In this document: piece by piece, positions 1-9,642 of the stretch
Layout of the letters: every line of letters starts with the position of its first letter
How positions within the stretch are numbered: position 1 is the first letter of the stretch
From: CALIZF01 sp046292445
GTDB lineage: Bacteria > Pseudomonadota > Alphaproteobacteria > Rhodobacterales > Rhodobacteraceae
Length of the DNA: 64,000 bases
Assembly (NCBI GenBank): GCA_046292445.1
Contig: JBKBQT010000006.1
Span: 84,356-148,355 of the forward strand
Reading direction: 5' to 3'
Notes under the pieces: generated by a model
Seen by the model: only the letters and a program-made list of their open reading frames with translations
Told to the model about the DNA's origin: nothing
Database searches by the model: none
Translations under genes and position numbers: made by a program

Positions 1-1643
<1,643 letters not shown>

Positions 1644-1647
1644 GGCG

Positions 1648-2532
1648 ATGGACCGCCCCCGGATCGGGCTGGCGCTCGGGGCGGGGGGCGCGCGCGGCTG
1701 GTGCCATATCGGCGTGATCCGCGGGCTCGCGCGGCTCGGCATCGTGCCGGATGTGATCGCGGGCACCTCGATGGGCGCGCTGGTCGGGGCGGCGGCGGCG
1801 GGCGGCGCGCTCGATGCGCTCGAGGACTGGGCGCGGGCGCAGACGCGGGCGCGGTATCTGCGGCTTGTGGACGTGCGGCTGACCGGCGGCGGTCTGGTCG
1901 GCGGGGTCGAGATCGGGGCGGTGATCGGCGGCCTGCCGATGCCCCAGGCGGTCGAGGCGCTGCCGGTGCCCTTCGCCGCCGTGGCCTGCGACATCGCCAC
2001 GGGCGAGGAGGTCTGGCTGCGCGACGGGCCTGTGGCCGATGCGGTGCGCGCCTCGGTCGCCATGCCGGGGGTGATCGCGGCGCATCAGCGCGGCGGGCGC
2101 TGGCTGGTCGACGGCGGGGTGGTGAACCCGATCCCGGTGGTCGTCGCGCGGGCACTCGGGGCGCAGGTGGTCGTCGCGGTCAATCCCAACCTGCGGCCGG
2201 CCGGCCAGTTCTGGCGCCCGCCGCCGGCGACGGGGACCTTCGCCGATTTCCTGCCGCGCCTGCCCGAGGCGATCCGCGGCCTGCTGCCGGGCGCGGCGCG
2301 CACGGTCGATCCGGGGCCGGGCTATCTCGACCTTGTGTCGAGCACGATCGACATCCTGATCGACCGGAACCTGCGGGCGCGTCTGGCCGGCGATGCGCCG
2401 GATGTGGTGCTCGGCGCGCGGCTCGCGCATCTGTCGGTGTTCGATTTCCACTGCGCCGCCGAAGCGATCGCGGAAGGCGAGCGGATGGTGGCGGCGCAGG
2501 CCGACTGGATCGCGGCCTGCGCGGGGGTTTAG
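1648..2532 (+). CDS. Patatin-like phospholipase (RssA/YchK type)
   Basis: Serine acylhydrolase of the patatin family, 294 aa, the usual size for stand-alone bacterial RssA-like members. The N-terminus carries the glycine-rich oxyanion loop GAGGARG (residues 11-17), then the nucleophile elbow GTSMG with Ser41, and the second dyad member in DGG at Asp155. No signal peptide is seen, so a cytoplasmic or peripheral membrane location is expected. It starts 4 bases after the uvrA stop and may be read from the same transcript. The substrate cannot be told from the sequence; the family cleaves acyl esters of phospholipids or neutral lipids. The convergent gene downstream ends only 4 bases away, leaving no room for a dedicated terminator. 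Confidence 0.88.
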   Translation: MDRPRIGLALGAGGARGWCHIGVIRGLARLGIVPDVIAGTSMGALVGAAAAGGALDALEDWARAQTRARYLRLVDVRLTGGGLVGGVEIGAVIGGLPMPQAVEALPVPFAAVACDIATGEEVWLRDGPVADAVRASVAMPGVIAAHQRGGRWLVDGGVVNPIPVVVARALGAQVVVAVNPNLRPAGQFWRPPPATGTFADFLPRLPEAIRGLLPGAARTVDPGPGYLDLVSSTIDILIDRNLRARLAGDAPDVVLGARLAHLSVFDFHCAAEAIAEGERMVAAQADWIAACAGV

Positions 2533-2536
2533 GGCC

Positions 2537-2746
2537 TCAGGTCCGCTTCATCGGGCAGGTGCTGATCCCGAGGATCGAGTAGAGCGGGCAGGTGGAAAAG
2601 AGGCCCGTCGCCAGCGGCACGATCCCGACAAGATAGAGGTAGGTCCAGGGCGAGCTGCTGGGATTCAGGAAGAAGCCTGCGATCAGGGCAAGGCCCACGA
2701 CGATGCGCAGGATGCGGTCGATGCCGCCGACATTCGTTTTGAACAT
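2537..2746 (-). CDS. Small DUF2892 membrane protein
   Basis: A 69-aa protein with two hydrophobic segments (about residues 12-28 and 34-52) and the opening MFKTNVGGIDRILR that is typical of DUF2892, the inner-membrane domain also found at the C-terminus of the rhodanese YgaP. The two Cys residues near the end sit in short STCP motifs (STCPLYS and ISTCPMK). DUF2892 proteins often accompany sulfur or rhodanese genes, but here the neighbours are a lipase and valine catabolism genes, so the context gives no function. The ATG lies just after the AG-rich stretch complementary to 2748-2754, a plausible ribosome binding site. Function unknown. Confidence 0.82.
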   Translation of the reverse strand: MFKTNVGGIDRILRIVVGLALIAGFFLNPSSSPWTYLYLVGIVPLATGLFSTCPLYSILGISTCPMKRT

Positions 2747-2831
2747 GGGGAACTCCTAGCCTCGGGACCGCCCCGAGGACCGCAGGATGCACCCGGTGCA
2801 AACATTCGTCAACGCGCATATGTGTCGCGGG

Positions 2832-3704
2832 TCAGCCGCGGCCGCGCCGCTCGAACCGGGGCAGCATGGCCGAGAAATCCTTGCCGCGCCCGTCCTCGTC
2901 CTCGACGAACCGGCGGTAGAGCGCGGCGGCCAGTTGCCCCATCGGCGTGTCGGCATCGGCCGCCGCGGCCGCCTGCTGCGACAGGTCGAGATCCTTGAGC
3001 ATCAGTTCGGCGGCGAACCCCGGCCTGTAGCCGTTGTCGGCGGGCGATTGCGGGCCCACCCCCGGCGCGGGGCAATAGGCGTTCATCGACCAGGAATAGC
3101 CCGACGACGTGCTGACCACATCGAACATCTTCTGCCGGTCGAGGCCGAGCTTGTCGGCCAGGGCAAAGGCCTCGCAGGTGGCGATCATCGTGACGCCGAG
3201 GATCATGTTGTTGCAGATCTTGGCCGCCTGCCCCGCGCCCGCATCGCCGCAATGCACCGCCTTCTTGCCCATCACCTCGAAAAGCGGCTTCACGGTGGCA
3301 AAGGCGCCCACGGTCCCGCCGACCATGAAGGTGAGCGTTCCGGCCGCCGCGCCGCCCACCCCGCCCGACACCGGCGCATCGAGCGCGCCGAGCCCCGCGG
3401 CGGCCGCATCGGCCGCCACGGCGCGGGCGCTTTCGACATCGACCGTCGAGCAATCGCACAGGACCGCGCCCGGGCGCATCGCGGGGATCACCTCGGCTGC
3501 CACGCTGCGCAGGATCGCGCCATTGGGCAGCATGGTGACGACCACATCGGCGCCAGCCGCGGCCTCGGCCGCCGAGGCGGCCAGGACGACCCCCTCCGGT
3601 CCCTTGCCGGTCACGTCGAACCCGGTGACATCATGCCCGGCCTTCACGAGATTGGCCGCCATCGGCGCGCCCATGTTTCCCAGCCCGATGAATCCGATCC
3701 TCAT
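2832..3704 (-). CDS. mmsB: 3-hydroxyisobutyrate dehydrogenase
   Basis: NAD-dependent oxidation of 3-hydroxyisobutyrate to methylmalonate semialdehyde in valine degradation. The 290-aa protein starts MRIGFIGLGNMGAPMAAN (Rossmann GxGxxG), has the substrate motif DAPVSGG near residues 115-121 and the catalytic lysine region KICNNM near 170, all hallmarks of the 3-HIBADH family at its normal length. The ATG at 3704 overlaps the TGA of the preceding hydrolase gene by 4 bases, so translation is coupled and the longer open frame upstream is not used. It is last in a three-gene minus-strand operon with acyl-CoA dehydrogenase and 3-hydroxyisobutyryl-CoA hydrolase. Confidence 0.93.
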   Translation of the reverse strand: MRIGFIGLGNMGAPMAANLVKAGHDVTGFDVTGKGPEGVVLAASAAEAAAGADVVVTMLPNGAILRSVAAEVIPAMRPGAVLCDCSTVDVESARAVAADAAAAGLGALDAPVSGGVGGAAAGTLTFMVGGTVGAFATVKPLFEVMGKKAVHCGDAGAGQAAKICNNMILGVTMIATCEAFALADKLGLDRQKMFDVVSTSSGYSWSMNAYCPAPGVGPQSPADNGYRPGFAAELMLKDLDLSQQAAAAADADTPMGQLAAALYRRFVEDEDGRGKDFSAMLPRFERRGRG

Positions 3705-4741
3705 GTCCGTTCCTCCTCCATCCGCCAGGCATCGCGCCCGAGCGGCATCAGCATCCGCGACACCGCGATGCCCGGCACATCCTCGACCCGCGCATGGGTC
3801 CAGACGGGCTTGCGGTCCTTGTCGATGATCGCCGCGCGCACGCCTTCGAGGAAATCGCCGTCCTGCATGGCCCGGTGCGTGAAGCGGTATTCGAGTTCCA
3901 GCGCCCGCGGCACCGTCGGCGCATCGCCGAGGCGGTGCAGCATCTCGACGGTGCAGGCGGCCGACAGCGGGCAGCCCTTGCGCAGCGCCGCCAGCGCCTC
4001 GGCCGCGAAGGGGGACGGGTCGCGTTCCAGAAGCCGTGCGATATCGCCCGCCGTCTCGCCGGCGAAAAGCGCGTCGATCTGCGGGCCGAGCGCGGCGAGG
4101 CGCCCCGGGGGCGGGGCCTCCCCGCCGATCGCGGCGATATCGCCCGTCTCGGCCAGCCGCGCCTTGAGCGCGTCCCAACCCGCCTCGGGCACGAAGGCAT
4201 CGGCAAAGCCGGCATGGATCGCATCTGCCGGTCCCATCCGCGCGCCGGTCACCCCGAGGTATTCGCCCAGCCGCCCCGGCGCCCGCGCCAGCAGTGCGCA
4301 GCCCCCGACATCGGGCACGAGGCCGATGGCGCATTCGGGCATGGCGACCTGCGTCGTCTCGCCCACGATGCGGTGCGATGCATGCCCGCCGATACCGACC
4401 CCGCCGCCCATGACAAAGCCCTGCATGAAGGCGACGATGGGCTTGGGATAGGCGTCGATCCGCGCGTTCATGCGGTATTCGTCGCGCCAGAACCGGCGCG
4501 GGCTGTCGAAATCGCCCGCCCGCCCCGCCGCATACATCGCCGCGATATCGCCCCCGGCGCAGAAGGCGCGCGGCCCCGCGCCGTCGATCATCACCAGCGA
4601 CACCGCGGGATCCTCCGCCCATTCGATCAGCGCGGCGTCGATGGCGGTGCACATGTCCCAGGTGAGGGCGTTGAGCGCGGCGGGCCGGTTCAGCGTGACA
4701 TGCCCCGCCGCGCCGGTCTTGCGGATGACGACCTCGCTCAT
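3701..4741 (-). CDS. 3-hydroxyisobutyryl-CoA hydrolase (crotonase fold)
   Basis: Crotonase-superfamily protein of 346 aa, the HIBCH length rather than the roughly 260 aa of plain enoyl-CoA hydratases. NRPAALNAL near residues 17-25 and FCAGGDI form the CoA-binding and oxyanion-hole segments, with the later AIGLVPDVGG stretch where HIBCH carries its catalytic acid region. It hydrolyses 3-hydroxyisobutyryl-CoA to free 3-hydroxyisobutyrate, the substrate of the next gene. Both ends overlap its neighbours by 4 bases (ATGA), fixing the start at 4741. An enoyl-CoA hydratase role is the alternative, but length and context favour HIBCH. Confidence 0.9.
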   Translation of the reverse strand: MSEVVIRKTGAAGHVTLNRPAALNALTWDMCTAIDAALIEWAEDPAVSLVMIDGAGPRAFCAGGDIAAMYAAGRAGDFDSPRRFWRDEYRMNARIDAYPKPIVAFMQGFVMGGGVGIGGHASHRIVGETTQVAMPECAIGLVPDVGGCALLARAPGRLGEYLGVTGARMGPADAIHAGFADAFVPEAGWDALKARLAETGDIAAIGGEAPPPGRLAALGPQIDALFAGETAGDIARLLERDPSPFAAEALAALRKGCPLSAACTVEMLHRLGDAPTVPRALELEYRFTHRAMQDGDFLEGVRAAIIDKDRKPVWTHARVEDVPGIAVSRMLMPLGRDAWRMEEERT

Positions 4742-5883
4742 GCGCCCGCCGCCAGCATGTCGCGCGCGACGATCACCCGCATGATCTCGTTCGTGCCCTC
4801 GAGTATCTGGTGCACGCGCAGGTCGCGGACGATCTTCTCGATCCCGTAATCGGCCAGATAGCCATAGCCGCCATGCAGTTGCAGGCATTCGTTGGCCACC
4901 GCGAAGGCGGCATCGGTGACATACATCTTGGCCATGGCGCAGAACCGCGTCGCGTCGGCCGCGCCGGTGTCAAGCTTCCACGCCGCCTGCCGCAGGAACA
5001 CGCGCGCCGATTGCAGCCGCACCTCCTGCTCGGCGAGGCGGAACTGCAGCGCCTGGAACTCGGTCAGGCTGCGGCCAAAGGCCTTGCGCTCGCGCATGTA
5101 GGCTATGGTCGCGTCCAGCGCCGCCTGCGCCCCCCCGAGCGCCGAGGCCGCGATGTTGAGCCGCCCGCCGTCGAGCCCGGCCATCGCATAGACGAACCCG
5201 CGCCCCTCCTCGCCCAGAAGGTTGGCCGCCGGGATGCGGCAATCGTCGAACTGCACCTGCCGGGTGGGCTGCGCGCGCCAGCCCATCTTGTCCTCGAGCC
5301 CGCCGAAGGACAGGCCCGGCGCGCCGTCCTCGACGATCACGGCCGAGATGCCGCGCGGCCCCTCGCCCCCCGTGCGCACCATGACGATATAGGCGTCCGA
5401 ATAGCCCCCGCCCGAGATGAAGGCCTTGGTGCCGTTCAGCGTCCATCCGTCATTGGTGCGCTCGGCCCGGGTGCGCAGGGCGGCGGCGTCCGACCCCGAT
5501 CCCGGTTCGGTCAGGCAATAGGAAAACACCCTGTCCATGCTGCACAGGGCGGGAAGCCAGCGCGCGCGGGAATCGGGGCTGGCGAACTTGTCGATCATCC
5601 CGCCGCACATGTTGTGGATCGACAGGAACGATCCGACGGCGGGGCAGGCCATCGCCAGTGCCTCGAACACCAGCGTCGCGTCGAGCCGCGTGAGGCCCGA
5701 CCCGCCGTGATCGTCCGACACATAGATGCCCCCCAAGCCGAGCGCGGCGGCCTTGGGCCACAGATCCCTCGGGATCGTCCCCGCCGCTTCCCAGGCCCGG
5801 GCATGGGGCGCGATCTCGGCCTGCCCGAAATCGCGGGCCATGTCGAAGATGGCCTGCTGTTCCTCGGTCAATGCGAAATCCAT
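4738..5883 (-). CDS. Acyl-CoA dehydrogenase (isobutyryl-CoA dehydrogenase-like)
   Basis: FAD flavoprotein of 381 aa that opens the valine branch by oxidising isobutyryl-CoA to methacrylyl-CoA (substrate inferred from context). MDFALTEEQQAIFDMARDF is the usual N-terminus; CLTEPGSGSDAAAL is the FAD/substrate signature around residues 120-135; the catalytic base is predicted as Glu362 in LEGTNEIM. The complement of 5884-5899 gives a GGGAGGG ribosome binding site just before this ATG, which decides the start over in-frame codons further upstream. It is the first gene of the operon with the hydrolase and mmsB. Confidence 0.92.
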   Translation of the reverse strand: MDFALTEEQQAIFDMARDFGQAEIAPHARAWEAAGTIPRDLWPKAAALGLGGIYVSDDHGGSGLTRLDATLVFEALAMACPAVGSFLSIHNMCGGMIDKFASPDSRARWLPALCSMDRVFSYCLTEPGSGSDAAALRTRAERTNDGWTLNGTKAFISGGGYSDAYIVMVRTGGEGPRGISAVIVEDGAPGLSFGGLEDKMGWRAQPTRQVQFDDCRIPAANLLGEEGRGFVYAMAGLDGGRLNIAASALGGAQAALDATIAYMRERKAFGRSLTEFQALQFRLAEQEVRLQSARVFLRQAAWKLDTGAADATRFCAMAKMYVTDAAFAVANECLQLHGGYGYLADYGIEKIVRDLRVHQILEGTNEIMRVIVARDMLAAGA

Positions 5884-6155
5884 CCTCGGCCCTCCCTCAG
5901 CGCCCGATCGTTGCTCTCGGTTGCTAGCGGATCGTGGAGTGGAAGCAAAGCCCTCGGGAAAGAGCTGATTCGTTCGCGATCTTGATCGGTTGTTTGCGAA
6001 AACTGAACAATGATGACAACCGTTCGAATTGGATCGAAATCGCTGCAGGGCATTCATGTCACGGTTGCAAAATGAGCGAGATCAGCAAGGCATTTGATCG
6101 ACGTCAAGATTGTGGCGCTAGTGTGACGTCACGGTGGAAAATGGAGGGTGCGATC

Positions 6156-6770
6156 GTGACCGTTACACAGATGCTCAGATCGGTCGCGCTCGCGGCCACA
6201 GTCGTGGTGACGGCCGTTGGATTTTCCACGACGGTTTACGCGACTCCCTTCACATCGGCGGGCACGTGCCTGGTGACGGATGTGACGCCGAATGCAGGGT
6301 CCTGCTTCGGCACGGTGCTTCCCGAGCCGGTCAACGACAGCGCGTCGCTGCTGAACAACAACACGTTCGGCACCGACACCGGCCTGTTCGGCCGGACGAA
6401 CTGGGCACAGCTCGCCAAGTTCGACACGCCGGGTGGCGGTTCGAACACCAACGGGCTTTCCCTGTCCGGCAACAACTGGTCGTTCGCCGGCAGCCTTCTC
6501 TACGATGCCGTCGCAATCGTGCTGAAGCAGAGCAACACGTTCTCTGCGTATCTGTTCGTAGGCGGGCTTGCGAGTTCCGGCACCTGGTCGACCCCCGGTT
6601 TCGGGCAACAGTCCGGCGGCCTGAGCCACATGTCGATCTACACCTCGGGCGACCGGATCGTCCCGCCGCCGCCGCCGCCGCCGGTCGTCCCGTTGCCTGC
6701 GGCCGGTTTCCTGATGCTCGGTGCGCTCGGCGGGCTCGCCGCGCTGCGGCGCCGGTGCAAGGCGGTCTGA
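6156..6770 (+). CDS. VPLPA-CTERM sorting-domain protein 1
   Basis: Secreted, exosortase-processed protein of about 204 aa. An N-terminal signal peptide (hydrophobic VALAATVVVTAVGF then VYA) is followed by a low-complexity Asn/Gly/Ser-rich body without a known domain, then a run of seven prolines, VPLPAAGFLMLGALGG and a basic tail RRR. That tripartite end (motif, hydrophobic helix, basic cluster) is the VPLPA-CTERM signal recognised by exosortase XrtD in Rhodobacterales. A GTG start at 6156 is chosen because GGAGGG lies 7 bases before it; an ATG at 6141 inside that purine run is less likely. The body contains a Cys pair that may form a disulfide. No exosortase gene is in the window. Confidence 0.83.
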   Translation: MTVTQMLRSVALAATVVVTAVGFSTTVYATPFTSAGTCLVTDVTPNAGSCFGTVLPEPVNDSASLLNNNTFGTDTGLFGRTNWAQLAKFDTPGGGSNTNGLSLSGNNWSFAGSLLYDAVAIVLKQSNTFSAYLFVGGLASSGTWSTPGFGQQSGGLSHMSIYTSGDRIVPPPPPPPVVPLPAAGFLMLGALGGLAALRRRCKAV

Positions 6771-6792
6771 CAAGCCTCGCCACCAAGTCGAG

Positions 6793-6820
6793 AAACGGGC
6801 GCCCTCTCGGGCGCCCGTTT
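6793..6820. terminator. Hairpin terminator between convergent VPLPA-CTERM genes
   Basis: A perfect 11-bp stem, AAACGGGCGCC paired with GGCGCCCGTTT around a 6-base loop. Because the stem ends in AAA/TTT it can act as an intrinsic terminator in both directions, for the gene ending at 6770 and the convergent one ending at 6923. Confidence 0.75.
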
Positions 6821-6922
6821 CCGTTCCGGGACAAGGCTTGTCGGCAGGGCGCGGGGGGGCGGGCACCCGCCTTCCGGCCCCGGACGGCGCATCGCCGGGC
6901 AAAACCGACGACGCGTGAAGCG

Positions 6923-7459
6923 TCAGGCCGCGGCGGGAAGACCGGCCCTGCGGCGGCGCAGGCCGATCATACCGCCGGCAAGCAGCAGCGGGGCAAGCAG
7001 GACGATGCCGGCAGGCAGCGGGATCGCCGGGACATTGGTGCGGAACGACAGCGACAGGCCGACGTCGTCGTCGATCCCGTCCTCGAAGAAGATCGAGAAC
7101 ATCGACCCGGCAAGCCAGGTGCCGCCGCTCAGGAACCCGAGCGCCGCGGCGGCCGTCCCGTCGAGCTGGATAAGCGAAAACGGGTTCATCGCAGGCTGCT
7201 CGAAGCCGTAGCGGATGTTCTCGAGGTCATCGGTCGCGTTGTTGCCCGTCGCGACCATCGAGAACGACTGGATCACGAGATCCTCGAGGACCGTGAAGCG
7301 GAATTCGACCACGCCGCCGGGCGTAATCAGGCTCACGCCGCTGAACGTCTGATTTGCGTTGAGGCTGTTGTCGATGGTGACCGTCGCGGCGCTGGCAACG
7401 GCAGGCAGCATGACGGCTGCGACGGTGGCAAACAGGAACGCCCTGGTCTTCGTGAACAT
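6923..7459 (-). CDS. VPLPA-CTERM sorting-domain protein 2 (IPLPA variant)
   Basis: A 178-aa secreted protein. Residues 1-24 are a signal peptide ending VASA; the body has no family I can name; the C-terminus reads IPLPAGIVLLAPLLLAGG followed by LRRRR, the same sorting layout as the convergent neighbour with I for V in the first motif position. The acidic stretch FFEDGIDDDVG near residues 123-133 could bind calcium, which is inference only. The two genes are not obviously duplicates: their bodies share no clear alignment by eye. Presumably anchored or released at the cell surface by exosortase D encoded elsewhere. Confidence 0.82.
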   Translation of the reverse strand: MFTKTRAFLFATVAAVMLPAVASAATVTIDNSLNANQTFSGVSLITPGGVVEFRFTVLEDLVIQSFSMVATGNNATDDLENIRYGFEQPAMNPFSLIQLDGTAAAALGFLSGGTWLAGSMFSIFFEDGIDDDVGLSLSFRTNVPAIPLPAGIVLLAPLLLAGGMIGLRRRRAGLPAAA

Positions 7460-7611
7460 GTACTGTACTCCGTGCGTGGAAAGCGTGGTCGCCTCGGGGT
7501 CCGCATTCCCCCCCGCGCGACCATCGACGATTCACCGCGACCGCAGGCTTGTGCAGATCAGTGTCGATCGGACATTTTGAGGGTGCCCGGCGTGCCGGCC
7601 CTGCAGCGGGA

Positions 7612-8028
7612 TCAGTCGGTCAGCGATCCAAGCTCATCCGCCGCGTGCGCGAGCCCGAGCATGTCGAGCGCGCCGGCGATGTCAGGGGCGACGCGGATGA
7701 TGACGGGGCCGCTCCCCTCCCAGGACTTGCGGGCCATCTGCGCCATTTCCTGCCCCGCCCGCGTCGGCGCGGCATAGGCGACGATCAACTCGCCCCGGCC
7801 GGCCGGCACGTGGTCGGCGAGGCGCGCCTGCATGGCGAAGAAGGCCGGGAAATCGCGCTCATAGCCCGTGATCCGCGTCACATCGACAAGGTGTCGCGGG
7901 GCGAGGGCATAGGCCGGATCGCGCATGGCCTCTGCCGCCGCCGCGAGCGTGTCCGCCACGGTGGCCAGACCGGCATAGCGCACGACAACGAGGCCGTGCC
8001 GGGGCAGGGTGCGGATCGAAACCGTCAT
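7612..8028 (-). CDS. Hypothetical protein co-transcribed with mmsA
   Basis: A 138-aa soluble protein that I cannot assign to a named family. It starts only 12 bases after the mmsA stop on the same strand, so the two are probably one transcript. The sequence alternates beta-prone (IRTLPRHGLVVVRYAG) and helix-prone segments with LVDVTRITGYERDF near residue 46 and IVAYAAPT near 86; the pattern resembles SpoIIAA/STAS-like alpha-beta proteins, but that is a guess from secondary-structure feel. No signal peptide or membrane segment. A link to methylmalonate semialdehyde metabolism is suggested only by position. Confidence 0.65.
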   Translation of the reverse strand: MTVSIRTLPRHGLVVVRYAGLATVADTLAAAAEAMRDPAYALAPRHLVDVTRITGYERDFPAFFAMQARLADHVPAGRGELIVAYAAPTRAGQEMAQMARKSWEGSGPVIIRVAPDIAGALDMLGLAHAADELGSLTD

Positions 8029-8040
8029 GCGCGGCGGCGC

Positions 8041-9540
8041 TCAGTCCATCGCCTTGAAGTTGAAGGCCGCGCCTTCCTTGATGCCGCTCGGCCAGCGGGT
8101 CGTGACCGTCTTGGTGCGGGTGTAGAAGCGGAAGGCATCCGGCCCGTGCTGGTTGAGATCGCCAAAGCCCGATTTCTTCCATCCTCCGAAGGTGTGATAG
8201 GCCAGCGGCACCGGGATGGGCACGTTGATGCCGACCATGCCCACGTTGACCCGCGCCGCGAAATCGCGCGCCGTGTCGCCGTCGCGGGTGAAGATCGCCG
8301 TGCCGTTGCCGTATTCGTGGTCCATCGCAAGGGCAAGCGCCTCTTCATAGGTCTTGGCGCGGACGGTGGACAGGACGGGCCCGAAGATCTCGGTGCGGTA
8401 GATGTCCATGTCGGGCGTCACATGGTCGAACAGATGCGGGCCGACGAAAAAGCCGTTCTCGTAACCCTGAAGCGTGAAGCCGCGCCCGTCCACCACCAGT
8501 TTCGCGCCCTGATCGACGCCCGACTGCACCAGACGCTCGATATTGGCCTTGGCGGCGGCGGTGACGACCGGGCCGTAATCCACATCGTTGCCGGCCGTGT
8601 AGGGGCCGACTTTCAGCCTTTCGATCTTCGGGATCAGCCGCTCGATCAGCGCATCGGCCGTCTTGTCGCCCACCGGCACCGCGACCGAGATCGCCATGCA
8701 CCGCTCGCCCGCCGCGCCATAGCCGGCGCCGACCAGCGCATCGGCCGCCTGGTCGAGATCGGCATCGGGCATGATGATCATGTGGTTCTTGGCGCCGCCG
8801 AAGCATTGCGCGCGCTTGCCGTTCGCCGTGGCGCGGGAATAGATGTATTGCGCGATCGGCGTCGAGCCGACGAAGCCCACGGCCTGGATGGTGGGATTGT
8901 CGAGGATGGCGTCCACCGCCTCCTTGTCGCCGTTGATAACCTGCAGCACGCCGTCGGGCAGCCCTGCCTCCTGGCACAGCGCGGCCAGCATCAGCGGCAC
9001 CGTGGGATCGCGCTCGGACGGCTTGAGGATGAAGGCATTCCCGCAGCTCAGCGCCGGGCCCATCTTCCACAGCGGGATCATCGCGGGGAAGTTGAAGGGC
9101 GTGATGCCCGCAGCCACGCCGAGCGGCTGGCGCATCGAATACATGTCGATGCCGGGTCCGGCGCTGTCGGTGAACTCGCCCTTGAGCATCTGCGGCGCGC
9201 CGATGCAGTATTCGATGACCTCGAGGCCCCGCTGGATATCGCCGCGCGCATCGGGCAGCGTCTTGCCATGCTCGCGGCTGAGCACTTCGGCAAGCTTGTC
9301 CATGTCGCGGTTGATGAGGCCGACCAGCGCCATCATCACCCGCCCGCGCTTCTGCGGGTTGGTCGCGCCCCAGGCGACTTGCGCCCGGGCGGCATCGGCC
9401 ACCGCCGCGTCCAGTTCGGCCTTGGAGGCGAGCGCGACGCGGCCCTGAACCTCGCCGGTGGCGGGGTTGAACACATCGGCGAACCGCCCGGACGTGCCCG
9501 CCACAAGCTTGCCGTTGATCCAGTGCCCGATGTCCTGCAT
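8041..9540 (-). CDS. mmsA: CoA-acylating methylmalonate-semialdehyde dehydrogenase
   Basis: Aldehyde dehydrogenase-fold enzyme of 499 aa converting methylmalonate semialdehyde (and malonate semialdehyde) with CoA and NAD to propionyl-CoA (or acetyl-CoA) and CO2; last step of valine and a step of beta-alanine degradation. TPFNFPAMIPLWK (about residues 147-159) and the nucleophile Cys281 in GAAGERCMAIS are clear. GGAKNHMIIMPDAD shows the family-specific Asn where hydrolytic aldehyde dehydrogenases have the general-base Glu. Full length. Divergent from a LysR regulator, with a probable downstream co-transcribed hypothetical gene. Its product range also connects it to the beta-alanine made by the pyrimidine locus at 51-60 kb. 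Confidence 0.96.
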   Translation of the reverse strand: MQDIGHWINGKLVAGTSGRFADVFNPATGEVQGRVALASKAELDAAVADAARAQVAWGATNPQKRGRVMMALVGLINRDMDKLAEVLSREHGKTLPDARGDIQRGLEVIEYCIGAPQMLKGEFTDSAGPGIDMYSMRQPLGVAAGITPFNFPAMIPLWKMGPALSCGNAFILKPSERDPTVPLMLAALCQEAGLPDGVLQVINGDKEAVDAILDNPTIQAVGFVGSTPIAQYIYSRATANGKRAQCFGGAKNHMIIMPDADLDQAADALVGAGYGAAGERCMAISVAVPVGDKTADALIERLIPKIERLKVGPYTAGNDVDYGPVVTAAAKANIERLVQSGVDQGAKLVVDGRGFTLQGYENGFFVGPHLFDHVTPDMDIYRTEIFGPVLSTVRAKTYEEALALAMDHEYGNGTAIFTRDGDTARDFAARVNVGMVGINVPIPVPLAYHTFGGWKKSGFGDLNQHGPDAFRFYTRTKTVTTRWPSGIKEGAAFNFKAMD

Positions 9541-9576
9541 TGACGCCTCCTCCGATATCCCCTGCGCAGCCTAGTC

Positions 9577-9632
9577 TTGCGCAAATGCCCCGGAAAGGGG
9601 CAATGGGACAAAACAGCCCTGCATTGCTGCAA
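9577..9632. promoter_or_regulatory. Two dyads in the mmsA/lysR divergent promoter region
   Basis: The 102-base gap between mmsA and the LysR gene holds TTGCGCAA (9577-9584) and TTGCTGCAA (9624-9632), similar half-site words about 47 bases apart. LysR proteins normally bind such paired interrupted palindromes in front of their divergent target, so these are candidate recognition and activation sites. Assignment is inferred from position and symmetry. Confidence 0.4.
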
Positions 9633-9642
9633 AGGTCTGGTG

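Noticed and set aside
2529..2819. Overlapping 96-codon minus-strand frame at the DUF2892 gene
   Set aside because: The 69-aa frame in the other register has the DUF2892 N-terminus, hydrophobic segments and a ribosome binding site; the longer one is charged and featureless.
6124..6131. TGACGTCA palindrome before the first VPLPA-CTERM gene
   Set aside because: An 8-bp palindrome is expected by chance in 64 kb and no second copy with suitable spacing was found; not enough to call an operator.
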